64,000 bases of DNA from F23-D06 sp963603365 (GCA_963603365.1 CAVCMI010000001.1:34875-98874); one strand, 5' to 3'. Shown: positions 7,861 through 15,976, counted from the stretch's first letter. Notes: generated by a model not told the origin, from the sequence alone. Translations and numbers: made by a program.

Positions 7861-9738
7861 ATGAATTATGATGTTATCGTTGTAGGTGCTGGACATGCAG
7901 GTTGTGAAGCTGCTGTTGCTGCTGCCAGATTAGGTAGTTCAACACTTCTTATAACAATGAATTTGGCACTTGTCGCTCAAATGTCATGCAATCCTGCTAT
8001 GGGAGGCATTGCCAAAGGACAAATTGTACGCGAAATAGATGCGCTCGGCGGCTGTTCAGGTATCATAACCGACAAGGCTACAATTCAGTTCAGAATGCTC
8101 AATCTCTCCAAAGGACCTGCTATGTGGAGCCCACGCGCACAATGCGACAAAACCAGATTCTCCTTATTGTGGCGCGAATTGCTGGAGAGTACCCCCAGCC
8201 TCAGTCTTCGGCAAGATACAGTTCAAAGCCTTGTTTTCGATGACAATCATCACCTTGCAGGAGTTAAGACTCTATTAGGACAAACCATTTATGCGCGCAA
8301 AATTGTTATTACCAGCGGAACGTTCTTAAATGGAAGAATACATGTTGGTGAGGTAAATTATTCAGGCGGAAGAATGGGCGAAAACGCTTCTTTTATCCTT
8401 TCTGACCAACTTCGAGAAAATGGTATCAGAACAGGTCAACTTAAGACAGGCACTCCGGTGCGAATAGACGGGAGAACCATCGATTTTTCTCGAATGACAG
8501 AGCAAAAAGGGGATGACAACCCATCAAAGTTTTCTTTTACGCCTACCGTTCCCATCATTGAACAAAAGAGTTGTTGGATAACCTACACCAATGAAAACGT
8601 ACATGAAATATTGAAGGAAGGATTTGATAAATCCCCAATGTTTCAAGGTAGAATTCACGGAGTTGGTCCACGCTATTGTCCTTCAATTGAAGACAAAATT
8701 GTAAGATTTTCAGACCGCAACAGACATCAGTTGTTTGTAGAGCCAGAGGGCATCAACACGATAGAGTATTATCTCAACGGTTTTTCCTCGTCGCTGCCCG
8801 AAGATATACAAGTCAGCGCTATGCGCAAAATACCTGGACTTGAAAATGCTGAAATTCTACGCCCCGGCTATGCCATCGAATACGATTATTTTGACCCGAC
8901 ACAGCTACACTATACGCTCGAATCGAAAGTTATACCCAATCTCTATCTTGCCGGCCAAGTAAACGGTACAACAGGTTATGAAGAGGCAGCTTGCCAAGGA
9001 CTTATAGCCGGCATCAATGCACATCTTTCAATTTGCGAGAAAGAACCGCTTGTTCTTACACGTTCAAATTCTTATATCGGAGTACTTATCGACGATCTGG
9101 TGACGAAAGGCATACGCGACCCCTATAGAATGTTCACATCTCGGGCAGAATACCGCATACTGCTTCGTCAAGACAATGCCGACCTGCGCCTAACACCAAT
9201 AGGGTATAAGGTAGGACTTGTTTCCCCTCCACAATTCAAATTGTTTGAACAAAAGTACCGAAAACAAGATGAAATAACAGCCTGGCTAAAACAGCATCTT
9301 GCCCAAATGGACAACGTTAACGAAATGCTTGTCCAAAAAGGCACTATGCCAATATCTCAAAACGTTAAATTGTCGCAACTCCTGCTCCGGCCGCAAATAA
9401 CCATTGATGACCTAAGAGAATACTCCCCGCAGTTTCATGAATATATTGAAACGGAACAGCCAACGTCAGAACAGATGAAAAACGTGGAAACGTCCATTAA
9501 ATATGAAAGTTACATTAAACGGGAAGAAGAAATCGTGAAAAAAATGTCAAATCTTGACAAAATAAGGATACCTCCCGAGTTCGACTATACGCCTTTGGCT
9601 TGTGTGTCAAAAGAGGCAAAAGAGAAATTGATGTCTGTGAGGCCTCTCAACCTCGGACAGGCTTCGCGGATCAGCGGCGTGAACCCGGCCGATATTACGG
9701 CCATTATCATCTATTTGCAGCAAACCGAAAGGGAGTAG
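7861..9738 (+). CDS. mnmG: tRNA uridine-5-carboxymethylaminomethyl modification enzyme MnmG (GidA)
   Basis: 625 aa from the ATG at 7861; the frame is open further upstream, but MNYDVIVVGAGHAGCEAA is the conserved start of the family. MnmG with MnmE installs the cmnm5/mnm5 group on U34 of tRNAs reading split codon boxes. The FAD-binding GAGHAG (residues 9-14), GGIAKGQIVREIDALGG and GTFLNGRIHVG blocks and the conserved GYEEAACQG near residue 380 are all present. The TAG stop (9736-9738) lies inside the acceptor end of the tRNA-Arg gene on the opposite strand. Confidence 0.95.
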   Translation: MNYDVIVVGAGHAGCEAAVAAARLGSSTLLITMNLALVAQMSCNPAMGGIAKGQIVREIDALGGCSGIITDKATIQFRMLNLSKGPAMWSPRAQCDKTRFSLLWRELLESTPSLSLRQDTVQSLVFDDNHHLAGVKTLLGQTIYARKIVITSGTFLNGRIHVGEVNYSGGRMGENASFILSDQLRENGIRTGQLKTGTPVRIDGRTIDFSRMTEQKGDDNPSKFSFTPTVPIIEQKSCWITYTNENVHEILKEGFDKSPMFQGRIHGVGPRYCPSIEDKIVRFSDRNRHQLFVEPEGINTIEYYLNGFSSSLPEDIQVSAMRKIPGLENAEILRPGYAIEYDYFDPTQLHYTLESKVIPNLYLAGQVNGTTGYEEAACQGLIAGINAHLSICEKEPLVLTRSNSYIGVLIDDLVTKGIRDPYRMFTSRAEYRILLRQDNADLRLTPIGYKVGLVSPPQFKLFEQKYRKQDEITAWLKQHLAQMDNVNEMLVQKGTMPISQNVKLSQLLLRPQITIDDLREYSPQFHEYIETEQPTSEQMKNVETSIKYESYIKREEEIVKKMSNLDKIRIPPEFDYTPLACVSKEAKEKLMSVRPLNLGQASRISGVNPADITAIIIYLQQTERE

Positions 9739-9807
9739 TCTCGCTGGGAATCGAACCCAAATCTAAAGTTTAGGAAACTTTTGTTCTATCCATTGAACTA
9801 CAAGACC
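9736..9807 (-). tRNA. tRNA-Arg (anticodon CCU)
   Basis: A 72-nt cloverleaf on the minus strand. Acceptor GGTCTTG pairs with CGAGACT using G-U pairs, the D stem is GTTC/GAAC, the anticodon stem AAAGT/ACTTT has loop TTCCTAA, and the T loop is TTCGATT. The anticodon CCU reads AGG. CCA is not encoded. The discriminator and first acceptor bases are shared with the stop codon of mnmG on the plus strand. Confidence 0.92.
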
Positions 9808-9817
9808 AACAAGGCGG

Positions 9818-9825
9818 CAAAAATA
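9818..9825 (-). promoter_or_regulatory. -7 promoter box for tRNA-Arg
   Basis: TATTTTTG on the minus strand, ending 10 nt upstream of the tRNA 5' end. Confidence 0.6.
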
Positions 9826-9845
9826 CTATTTTTTGCGTTTGTATT

Positions 9846-10604
9846 TCAGATGTTGAAAACTTTGGCGAACTCTTTATAATAGGTGCGCGTTATAGTAAAG
9901 GTATCGTTGTTCAACGTCACATACTTCCGGTTGATCCTATTGACTTTTTCAGTGTTTATAAGTATCGACCTGTTGATTTTCAAGCATTTACCACTCCCTA
10001 ATTTCCGCTGGAAATTCTTCAGCGTATTTCTCTCGTAAAATGTATCCCCGTCTTCTTTCACAATGCGAATGTCATTGCCGATGCTTTGCGCATAGAGAAA
10101 CTCGCTGAAACTCACTTTGCACTTGCCGTAGCGTTTGTCTTGTACGAAGAAATAGGTAATGTATGTTTCAACAGAACCGTTCATGGCATCAACGTACACC
10201 ATACCGTTTTCCATCATTGCCGGAATTTCATTCGAGTCTTTGAAAAACGAGTTTGTGTTCAAGATCTTCCCTATGACATCGTTCAGGTTCTTTTCAACGA
10301 GGGGGAAATAGATAAAATCTGTGAAGCCATAAGACAGCAGTTCCTTCACTTTTCGGCTTGAGGGCTGGTCGCTGACACCGATAATGTGAGGCGGTCTCGT
10401 AATGTGCCGCAATATGTCGCACATACTGATGTCGATGAATAATACTTGCGGACGTGCCTTGTTCAGTCGTTCAATCGTCTCAAAACTGCTTTTGAAACAT
10501 GTGGTGAAGTATAAAGTGTCATAGTTGCCAATGGCATCTTTCAGCATCGTTTGCTTGGCATCGTCTTGAATGAAGAATGCACATGAAATCGATTTGTTTG
10601 ACAT
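9846..10604 (-). CDS. LytTR-type DNA-binding response regulator with degenerate receiver
   Basis: 252 aa from the ATG at 10604. The frame is open to an ATG at 10664, but a -7 promoter box (10643-10650) lies inside that extension, so the shorter form is preferred. Residues about 10-120 look like a CheY-type receiver (LFIDIS has an Asp at the usual phosphorylation strand; GFTDFIYFP matches the usual last strand) but the acidic pair near the N-terminus is not evident, so phosphorylation is doubtful. The last ~100 residues (KCLKINRSILINTEKVNRI) form a LytTR DNA-binding domain. No histidine kinase is adjacent. Its target may be its own upstream region, where an inverted repeat lies. Confidence 0.8.
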   Translation of the reverse strand: MSNKSISCAFFIQDDAKQTMLKDAIGNYDTLYFTTCFKSSFETIERLNKARPQVLFIDISMCDILRHITRPPHIIGVSDQPSSRKVKELLSYGFTDFIYFPLVEKNLNDVIGKILNTNSFFKDSNEIPAMMENGMVYVDAMNGSVETYITYFFVQDKRYGKCKVSFSEFLYAQSIGNDIRIVKEDGDTFYERNTLKNFQRKLGSGKCLKINRSILINTEKVNRINRKYVTLNNDTFTITRTYYKEFAKVFNI

Positions 10605-10642
10605 TGATCTGTAGTTTTTGTTACATTCTATGAATTTGTTTG

Positions 10643-10650
10643 CAAAATTA
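10643..10650 (-). promoter_or_regulatory. -7 promoter box for the LytTR regulator
   Basis: TAATTTTG on the minus strand, 38 nt before the preferred ATG at 10604. Confidence 0.5.
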
Positions 10651-11101
10651 GCGTTTAGAATCATAGTTGTTCTTTTTCGTTCTGTTTAATGTGTTTAAAA
10701 TGATAAATAACAAGTGTCAATGCCATAAATCTTCGAGTATATGTCATATTCTCTCTGATTTATGGCAAGTGACACTTAAAATGAATGAATCTGGGGATTA
10801 AAAGACTACACTTTGTGGATGTAGCATCTTAACTTCCAGTTAATAAGTTTATTGCATAAAAATAAATAAATGGGAAAAACTATGGTTTTGCTTTGTTCCG
10901 GGACGTTTTTCGGCCTTCAGGATTCTTTATGCGGTTTCGTTCCTGTCATATTCTGATAATTGATGAATGATGCTTTTGTGATAAAGTATAATGTTTTTGC
11001 CGCCTTTTTTAGAAACCAACACGTTTTCCAGACCTAAACAGGCTATGCAGTGACAGACTTAAATTCTACTGCTGCATTCTCCGCCCAAATAGTTGAAGGC
11101 A
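10651..11101. other. Intergenic region between LytTR regulator and DUF4249 gene
   Basis: About 450 bp without a credible gene. Apart from the inverted repeat at 10712-10777, I see no tRNA, clear terminator or second promoter. Confidence 0.5.
10712..10777. repeat. Imperfect inverted repeat upstream of the LytTR gene
   Basis: Left arm 10712-10730 (AAGTGTCAATGCCATAAAT) and right arm 10758-10777 (ATTTATGGCA, AG, TGACACTT) are reverse complements except for one or two central bases, with a 27-nt spacer. There is no T-run after either arm, so it is unlikely to be a simple terminator. It lies about 60 bp upstream of the LytTR promoter box. Confidence 0.65.
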
Positions 11102-11983
11102 TTATTCTGTCATTATTGCGCATGCTCCGAACAACCCGTAACCGTTTTCGATGTTGCTGTAGAAATGGAGAGGCTCCAACATGAAAAAACTCATCAAGTT
11201 GTCATTTTCTATTCTGCTTTTCTCGTATTTGTAACAATTAGGGTCAAGGAACACAATGCCGAACTTTTCAGTGTCTATATCCCCGTTGTTGTCATATTCA
11301 TATTTGTAGTGGCATCTTATGGTTTGCCCGTCGCGGCCTTCGTCAGAAAAAATGTATGTATATTCTTTGTTGTCTATGAGATAGACAACAATAAGCGAGG
11401 ACCAAGATGCGGCTTGTCCGGAATCTGGGGTGCCTGTGATGAACATATAACGGTTTTCTTCGCCAGGATAGTCTTTCCATTGCAATGAATAGTCTATATG
11501 GCTAAAATCAAAAATTTCGCCTTGGTGCGTATCATTGATGGCTGGTGCAGTAACAAGTTGGAGGTCTATATCGCGGATATAAGGAACGGCACATTGCGCC
11601 GAGATTTCTTCAAAGTCAGGGTGATAAGCCCGGATATAGTAGGTGACGCCGCTTTCTATTGGAAATTCGCTTTGCGGGAGCAGATAGCGTTGTTGTCTGT
11701 TGTCATAGCGTGCACGTGTCCAGTTCACTTTGTCGGAGGATAATTCGACAATAGCCCCGGCTACGGGGTCAGACAGTTCATCGGTATAGGTTCCGAAGAG
11801 CATTGTAGTGTGGCTCAGGTACACGCTGGTGGTATCAACCTGCGGACATAGTCTACAGTACAGCACCAGTTTTTCAGCCTCGTCAAGTTGCTTGTCGATG
11901 TCTACATCTGTAATGCAGCTTGTCAGCAAGATTGTACAGAGACAGAACAACCTGAGGTGTATGAAATCTCTTTTTATGTTCAT
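11102..11983 (-). CDS. DUF4249 family outer-membrane lipoprotein
   Basis: 293 aa. A lipoprotein signal peptide ends in LLTSC with the lipidated Cys at residue 23. The mature part is beta-rich and ends with ENGYGLFGACA, a hallmark of the DUF4249 family. In Bacteroidota these lipoproteins usually sit next to a TonB-dependent receptor with a carboxypeptidase-like N-terminal domain; no such partner is adjacent here. A role in surface binding or uptake is inferred from the family only. A -7 box lies 87 nt upstream of the start, so the mRNA has a leader of about 80 nt. Confidence 0.8.
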   Translation of the reverse strand: MNIKRDFIHLRLFCLCTILLTSCITDVDIDKQLDEAEKLVLYCRLCPQVDTTSVYLSHTTMLFGTYTDELSDPVAGAIVELSSDKVNWTRARYDNRQQRYLLPQSEFPIESGVTYYIRAYHPDFEEISAQCAVPYIRDIDLQLVTAPAINDTHQGEIFDFSHIDYSLQWKDYPGEENRYMFITGTPDSGQAASWSSLIVVYLIDNKEYTYIFSDEGRDGQTIRCHYKYEYDNNGDIDTEKFGIVFLDPNCYKYEKSRIENDNLMSFFMLEPLHFYSNIENGYGLFGACAIMTE

Positions 11984-12070
11984 ATTATAATCTCAGTTTT
12001 CAGTGTTTATTCGCGGAAATGGTCAGCATATTGTTTGATATGGCATAACATTTCCATTGCATTGAGCGTG

Positions 12071-12078
12071 CAAAAGTA
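12071..12078 (-). promoter_or_regulatory. -7 promoter box for the DUF4249 lipoprotein
   Basis: TACTTTTG on the minus strand, 87 nt before the ATG at 11983. Confidence 0.5.
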
Positions 12079-12194
12079 AGCCTTTTTATGGATTATTCAA
12101 AAATGAGGAAGAAAGCGAAAATGGCTGCGCTTTCATTGAAGCCTGACCACAGAGGCGGTTAAAAGAATGTCAATGACAAATATCCATCTCCTGG

Positions 12195-12248
12195 CACGGA
12201 AGAGGCCCTGTCCAAGCATGGTTCATTGTCCAGATGTCCTCTTCCGTG
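12195..12248. repeat. Hairpin with perfect 11-bp arms
   Basis: CACGGAAGAGG (12195-12205) and CCTCTTCCGTG (12238-12248) are perfect reverse complements with a 32-nt loop. No T-run follows on either strand, so it could be a structured RNA element rather than a terminator. Confidence 0.55.
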
Positions 12249-12348
12249 GAAATGGTCTTTTGTTTTCCAGATTAGTTTTCATGGGGCTTCCTGTATGCTG
12301 CCGGCCTAAAAACCGCCGATGTCTCTTAATGGAAGCCATACGTCTCTG

Positions 12349-12405
12349 TCAGCAAACTTGCAGTTGCGTCGATGTCAGTTTTTTATTTGTGTTCTTACGC
12401 ATCAT
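12349..12405 (-). CDS. Possible 18-aa small ORF behind a promoter box
   Basis: On the minus strand two ATGs in a row open a frame reading MMRKNTNKKLTSTQLQVC and then TGA. It begins 31 nt after a -7 box, a spacing normal for this genome. The peptide is basic and ends in Cys. An ORF this short can arise by chance, and I recognise no family. Confidence 0.15.
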   Translation of the reverse strand: MMRKNTNKKLTSTQLQVC

Positions 12406-12436
12406 GGTCTTCTGTGTCGTTGTTTCAATCGTGCTG

Positions 12437-12444
12437 CAAAGATA
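12437..12444 (-). promoter_or_regulatory. Candidate -7 promoter box abutting a palindrome
   Basis: TATCTTTG on the minus strand. The 16-bp palindrome at 12445-12481 touches it directly upstream, where -33 contacts or an operator would lie. A TTTG lies only 14 nt upstream, closer than the usual 19-21 nt, so the promoter is uncertain. Confidence 0.35.
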
Positions 12445-12481
12445 GGGACGCTCACTGCCAAAATGTGGCAGTAAGCGTCCC
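12445..12481 (-). terminator. 16-bp palindrome: operon terminator or operator
   Basis: Arms 12445-12460 (GGGACGCTCACTGCCA) and 12466-12481 match in 15 of 16 positions; read as minus-strand RNA the odd pair becomes G-U, giving an unbroken 16-bp stem with a 5-nt loop. It lies 48 bp past the stop of the WYL regulator gene, so it could end that operon, but only TATCTTTG follows instead of a U-run. That same sequence is a -7 box, so operator use is an alternative. Confidence 0.4.
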
Positions 12482-12528
12482 GTAACAATTATCCGCGCCG
12501 GCAAGCCGTTACTATGTGTAAGAAAGGA

Positions 12529-13452
12529 TTATTTGCCTGTGTTGGAACATGTTCTGCTTTTTCTTTTGTAGACATCATTCATTTTGCTGATAACTCCGGC
12601 AATGTGGTCTCGAAACGATTTAGGCTCTATCACTTCAACATGTCTAAAGCTCAGCAATTCGTTTTCAAAATCCGGAGTGGGAACCATAAAATATGAGAAA
12701 AGGGTATATCCGTCACCGAGCGGCTCTTCTCTTTGGCTATGGTGGAGAGGAAGACTGTGCAGATATTTAGCCCAATATTCCGGAACTTTCAGGCGGATTT
12801 CAACGGGCGGTTCCGAGGGGGCAACCCATATTCCGTAAAAGTTGCCGAAATACGCTTCTGCGTCAAATTCGGCAGGTATGGTATAGTTCTCGTCCAGTTC
12901 TTCCATATCATGGAAACGCTCTAACGCATAGACTTTCAGGCTGTCGTTTTCGGCAAGTCCGAGCAAATACCAGCGTTTCTTGAAATATTTTATGCAATAG
13001 GGGCTGACAATACGGCTTGTGGCTTCAGTTTCGCTAAAAGTCTGATAAACGATGCTTATTTTATGGCAATTGCGGATGGCCGTGAGAATTTCCACAAGGA
13101 AAGCGTCGTCAGAATGTGTTTTTTCTAACAGGATATATTTTTTCATATCCGCATTTTCGCGCAGCACATTGTTCATGCAGAGTGCTTGCAGCATCCATTT
13201 GCCAATGGAATCGTCACCAAAGCTATTTCTTTCAATATAATAGCCCAGGGTCCGGTCGTTTTTGATGTCAATGCCGAACTCGTCGGCAATGGCGGCTTTG
13301 TGGTTGAAAAAGGTACGCTCGTAGAGCCGTTCCCCGTTCGGGTTGAGTCTGCTGTGCATCCAGGCATTGTTGATTTCATTAAAACTGACATACTTGCGTC
13401 TGTAGATGAGTTCTATGAGCCAAATGTAACGTTGGAAGTAGTTTTTTGACAT
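12529..13452 (-). CDS. WYL-domain transcriptional regulator
   Basis: 307 aa. The N-terminal 80 residues look like a winged-helix DNA-binding region (RYIWLIELIYRRKYVSFNEI). The central WYL domain carries SPYCIKYFKKRWYLLGL near residues 165-183, the signature of this ligand-sensing family (WYL proteins can respond to nucleic acids or nucleotides). It lies 54 bp after tadA, downstream of mutY, and may belong to that operon; regulation of a DNA-damage or nucleotide response is an inference from this context. A palindrome sits 48 bp beyond its stop. Confidence 0.88.
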   Translation of the reverse strand: MSKNYFQRYIWLIELIYRRKYVSFNEINNAWMHSRLNPNGERLYERTFFNHKAAIADEFGIDIKNDRTLGYYIERNSFGDDSIGKWMLQALCMNNVLRENADMKKYILLEKTHSDDAFLVEILTAIRNCHKISIVYQTFSETEATSRIVSPYCIKYFKKRWYLLGLAENDSLKVYALERFHDMEELDENYTIPAEFDAEAYFGNFYGIWVAPSEPPVEIRLKVPEYWAKYLHSLPLHHSQREEPLGDGYTLFSYFMVPTPDFENELLSFRHVEVIEPKSFRDHIAGVISKMNDVYKRKSRTCSNTGK

Positions 13453-13506
13453 AATGACGATTTTAAAGTTTTTTTTGTTTCGTTTGGTATTTGGAAGATG
13501 TACGCC

Positions 13507-13953
13507 CTATTTTTTGCGTTTTGAACGGAAATAGTCTTTAAGCAAGGCAGAACACTCTTCTTTCATCACGCCGTCGGAGACATCGATGGTTTTAGGCAAT
13601 ATGGAAGAATTGTAGCGTGTATATCCCTTTTTTGGGTCCGAAGCGCCATATACGACACGTGACAATTGGCAGTGTGCAATTGCGCCGGCACACATGACGC
13701 AAGGCTCCAGAGTTACGTAGAGCGTGCAGTTTTTGAGGTATTTTGCCCCAATGTAGTTGGTGGCAGACGTGATAGCCATCATCTCGGCATGGGCAGTGGC
13801 ATCATTCAGTTTTTCAGTGAGGTTGTGTCCCCGGGCTATAACGGTGTCGTTGAGCACGACCACCGCTCCGACGGGCACTTCGTCATCCTCAAAGGCATCC
13901 AAGGCTTCGTCCAGGGCGGTTTTCATATATTGCAGGTCTTTGTCTGTTCGCAT
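13507..13953 (-). CDS. tadA: tRNA-specific adenosine deaminase TadA
   Basis: 148 aa, normal length. TadA deaminates A34 to inosine in tRNA-Arg(ACG). The zinc/catalytic signature is complete: HAE with His55 and Glu57, and PCVMC with Cys85 and Cys88. It starts 7 bp after mutY and is followed by the WYL regulator, so it is mid-operon. Related nucleoside deaminases such as guanine deaminase share the motif, but length and context favour TadA. Confidence 0.9.
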   Translation of the reverse strand: MRTDKDLQYMKTALDEALDAFEDDEVPVGAVVVLNDTVIARGHNLTEKLNDATAHAEMMAITSATNYIGAKYLKNCTLYVTLEPCVMCAGAIAHCQLSRVVYGASDPKKGYTRYNSSILPKTIDVSDGVMKEECSALLKDYFRSKRKK

Positions 13954-13960
13954 GTTCTGT

Positions 13961-14953
13961 TCAGATTTTGAATTCTTTGATGAAGTTCACGGCATGTACG
14001 GGCATAGGATAGTTGTCGATATCCTGCACAGAAATGATTTGTTGGTTTTTGCCGGGTTGCGGCAGAGTGTCTTGTGGCAGCAGGTAATAGCGGGCATAAA
14101 TGATTTGGTGTGTCAGTATTTCGCGGTACATAGCGATGAAGTTATCGCTGTGCAAGGGTTCGTTGTCTGCCGTTTCGATCAGAGGAAACTGGTACATGTT
14201 TTGCCAGATGTCGCGTTCAGTCCTTTTTTCTATTATCGTTTTATCTTGGCACAGGTGCACCAGATAATGGAAATAGCGTTCCTTTCTGACTGTCCTGTTG
14301 TTTTTCACGGGCAGCATACCGGTCATTTGATGAGCGAGGGCGTAACACTCGGGTGCGAAAGGGCAGTCGCTGCACCGGGGATGTCGTGGGGTGCACCACA
14401 CGGCGCCGAATTCCATGCAGGCCTGATTGAATGTGCCGGCCTGCTGTGGCGGCATCATCCGGGCGCAGATGTCCGTGATTTGTTTCCGGACGTTTGGGCG
14501 TGTCACGTCATCGCAGATGCCGAAAATTCGGCTGAAGAAGCGGACTACGTTGCCGTCAACGGCAGGGTAGGGCAGTCCGTAGGCTATCGAAGCCACGGCT
14601 GCGGCGGTATAGTTGCCTACGCCTTTGAGTTTCAGGAGGTCATCGTAAGAGTATGGGAAGATGCCGTGGTGTTTTTCCATAATCTGCTTTGCGGCGCAGT
14701 GCATGTTCAGGGCGCGGGAATAGTATCCCAATCCTTGCCACAGCCGGAGCACCTGCTTTTCCGGGGCGGCGGCAAGTGTCTGCACGTCCGGAAAAGCCTC
14801 TATGAAGCGGAGATAATAGTCCCACCCCTGCTGCACGCGGGTCTGCTGCAGGATGATTTCTGAAACCCAGACCTTATAAGGGTCTGATTCTCCGCGCCAA
14901 GGCAGAGAACGCCGGTTCTCTTCATACCATGACAACAGGAGGTCGGCAAACAT
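13961..14953 (-). CDS. mutY: A/G-specific adenine DNA glycosylase MutY
   Basis: 330 aa from the ATG at 14953; upstream frame runs into the preceding gene and is not coding. MutY removes adenine paired with 8-oxoguanine in base-excision repair. Catalytic Glu32 (SEIILQQTRV), the helix-hairpin-helix LKGVGNYTA (about 109-117), catalytic Asp133 in VDGNV and the 4Fe-4S ligands Cys187, Cys194, Cys197 and Cys203 (C-x6-C-x2-C-x5-C) are all present. The C-terminal third is the NUDIX-like 8-oxoG recognition domain. It starts 8 bp after the OmpA lipoprotein gene. Confidence 0.95.
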   Translation of the reverse strand: MFADLLLSWYEENRRSLPWRGESDPYKVWVSEIILQQTRVQQGWDYYLRFIEAFPDVQTLAAAPEKQVLRLWQGLGYYSRALNMHCAAKQIMEKHHGIFPYSYDDLLKLKGVGNYTAAAVASIAYGLPYPAVDGNVVRFFSRIFGICDDVTRPNVRKQITDICARMMPPQQAGTFNQACMEFGAVWCTPRHPRCSDCPFAPECYALAHQMTGMLPVKNNRTVRKERYFHYLVHLCQDKTIIEKRTERDIWQNMYQFPLIETADNEPLHSDNFIAMYREILTHQIIYARYYLLPQDTLPQPGKNQQIISVQDIDNYPMPVHAVNFIKEFKI

Positions 14954-14961
14954 GAAAAGGG

Positions 14962-15945
14962 TCAATTGTTTTGGATAAGCTCGAAAAGCTTGTCCAGATT
15001 GGGTGTGAGGATGATTTCCGTCCTGCGGTTTTTGGCGCGGGCGGCAGGCGTATCTTCGCTGTCGATGGGCAGATACTCGCTGCGGCCGGAAGCCGAGAGC
15101 CTGACAGGGTCTATATTGCTGTTTTTCAGCAGTGCTTTCACTACCGAGGTGGCGCGCATTACGCTGAGATCCCAATTGTCTTTAATCTGTCCGTTTCCGT
15201 TGTAGGGAACGTTGTCGGTATGTCCCTCAATGAGCACGGAGATTTCCGTTTCCGTTTCCAGCACCTGGGAAATCTGCCTGATGGCATTGAGCCCTTTCTC
15301 GTTGATGTTCCAGCTGCCGGATGCAAAGAGCAGTTTGTCTTCCATAGAGACATATACCTTGCCGTTTTTCTCCTGAACCTGCAGACCGCTGCCCTCAAAC
15401 CCTTTCAGGGCGGCACTGACTTTCGCTTTCAGCAACTTGACCTCCTCGTCTTTGCGGTTGAGGATGTCTTGCATCTCTGACAGCCGCTGCTCCTTGGCAG
15501 TCAAGACAGCCCTTGCTTCCTCCAAAGAATCCTTTTGGGCATTGAGCAGTGCCTCTTTGGCGGTAAGTTCATCTTTGTATTTGTCGATATTGCCCAGCAG
15601 GTCGTTCATCTGGCTCTGGTTGCTGACGTTCATGTCTGCGAAGTTCTTGAGCAGGTCGTCGTAATCCTTGGCTGCTTTGGCAAGGTCGCGTTCTGACTGT
15701 TTCAGCTTGCGCGACAGCGACAGCGTGTCCTTCTTCAGCTGTTCAGTCTCTTTGGTGAGTGCGTCCACCCTTGAGGTGAGCTGTTTTTTGGCGCTGGCAT
15801 AGTCAACGTTTTCAGCGTTTGCAAAGGTCAGTTCATCCTGACATTTCTTGTACTGGCTTTGCAAATCATTGTATTTCTGTTTGGTCACGCAACCCGAAAA
15901 GCCCACAATGGCTGCAAGGCTAATGGCAAAAAGAGTCTTTTTCAT
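14962..15945 (-). CDS. OmpA-family peptidoglycan-binding lipoprotein
   Basis: 327 aa from the ATG at 15945. The lipoprotein signal ends GFSGC (lipid Cys19). Residues about 25-190 form a long coiled coil, and the last ~120 residues are an OmpA-like domain (LIEGHTDNVPYNG near residue 235, then a basic NRRTEIILTPN segment) that binds peptidoglycan. The likely role is tethering the outer membrane to the cell wall through a coiled-coil spacer. A -7 box lies 23 nt upstream of the ATG, making this the first gene of an operon with mutY, tadA and probably the WYL regulator. Confidence 0.9.
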   Translation of the reverse strand: MKKTLFAISLAAIVGFSGCVTKQKYNDLQSQYKKCQDELTFANAENVDYASAKKQLTSRVDALTKETEQLKKDTLSLSRKLKQSERDLAKAAKDYDDLLKNFADMNVSNQSQMNDLLGNIDKYKDELTAKEALLNAQKDSLEEARAVLTAKEQRLSEMQDILNRKDEEVKLLKAKVSAALKGFEGSGLQVQEKNGKVYVSMEDKLLFASGSWNINEKGLNAIRQISQVLETETEISVLIEGHTDNVPYNGNGQIKDNWDLSVMRATSVVKALLKNSNIDPVRLSASGRSEYLPIDSEDTPAARAKNRRTEIILTPNLDKLFELIQNN

Positions 15946-15968
15946 TACAAAAAACAATTCAAATTTTG

Positions 15969-15976
15969 CAAAGGTA
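15969..15976 (-). promoter_or_regulatory. -7 promoter box for the OmpA/mutY/tadA operon
   Basis: TACCTTTG on the minus strand, 23 nt before the ATG at 15945. Confidence 0.6.

Larger units (their letters stand above)
11984..12528. other. 545-bp intergenic region with two hairpins and a promoter box
   Basis: The region holds the DUF4249 promoter (12071-12078), a hairpin (12195-12248), a possible 18-codon minus-strand ORF (12349-12405), a -7 box (12437-12444) and a 16-bp palindrome (12445-12481). No longer gene is convincing on either strand. A small RNA or small peptide transcribed leftward from about 12430 is possible. Confidence 0.4.

Noticed and set aside
10605..10664. Longer start for the LytTR regulator
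   Set aside because: A TAATTTTG promoter box lies inside the extension, so translation from 10604 is preferred.
12167..12445. 92-codon plus-strand frame in the intergenic gap
   Set aside because: Cys-rich, no promoter box ahead of it, runs through the hairpin and the minus-strand -7 box; looks like chance.
14954..15175. Upstream extension of mutY to 15175
   Set aside because: It overlaps the OmpA-lipoprotein C-terminal domain; the conserved mutY start MFADLLLSWY is at 14953.
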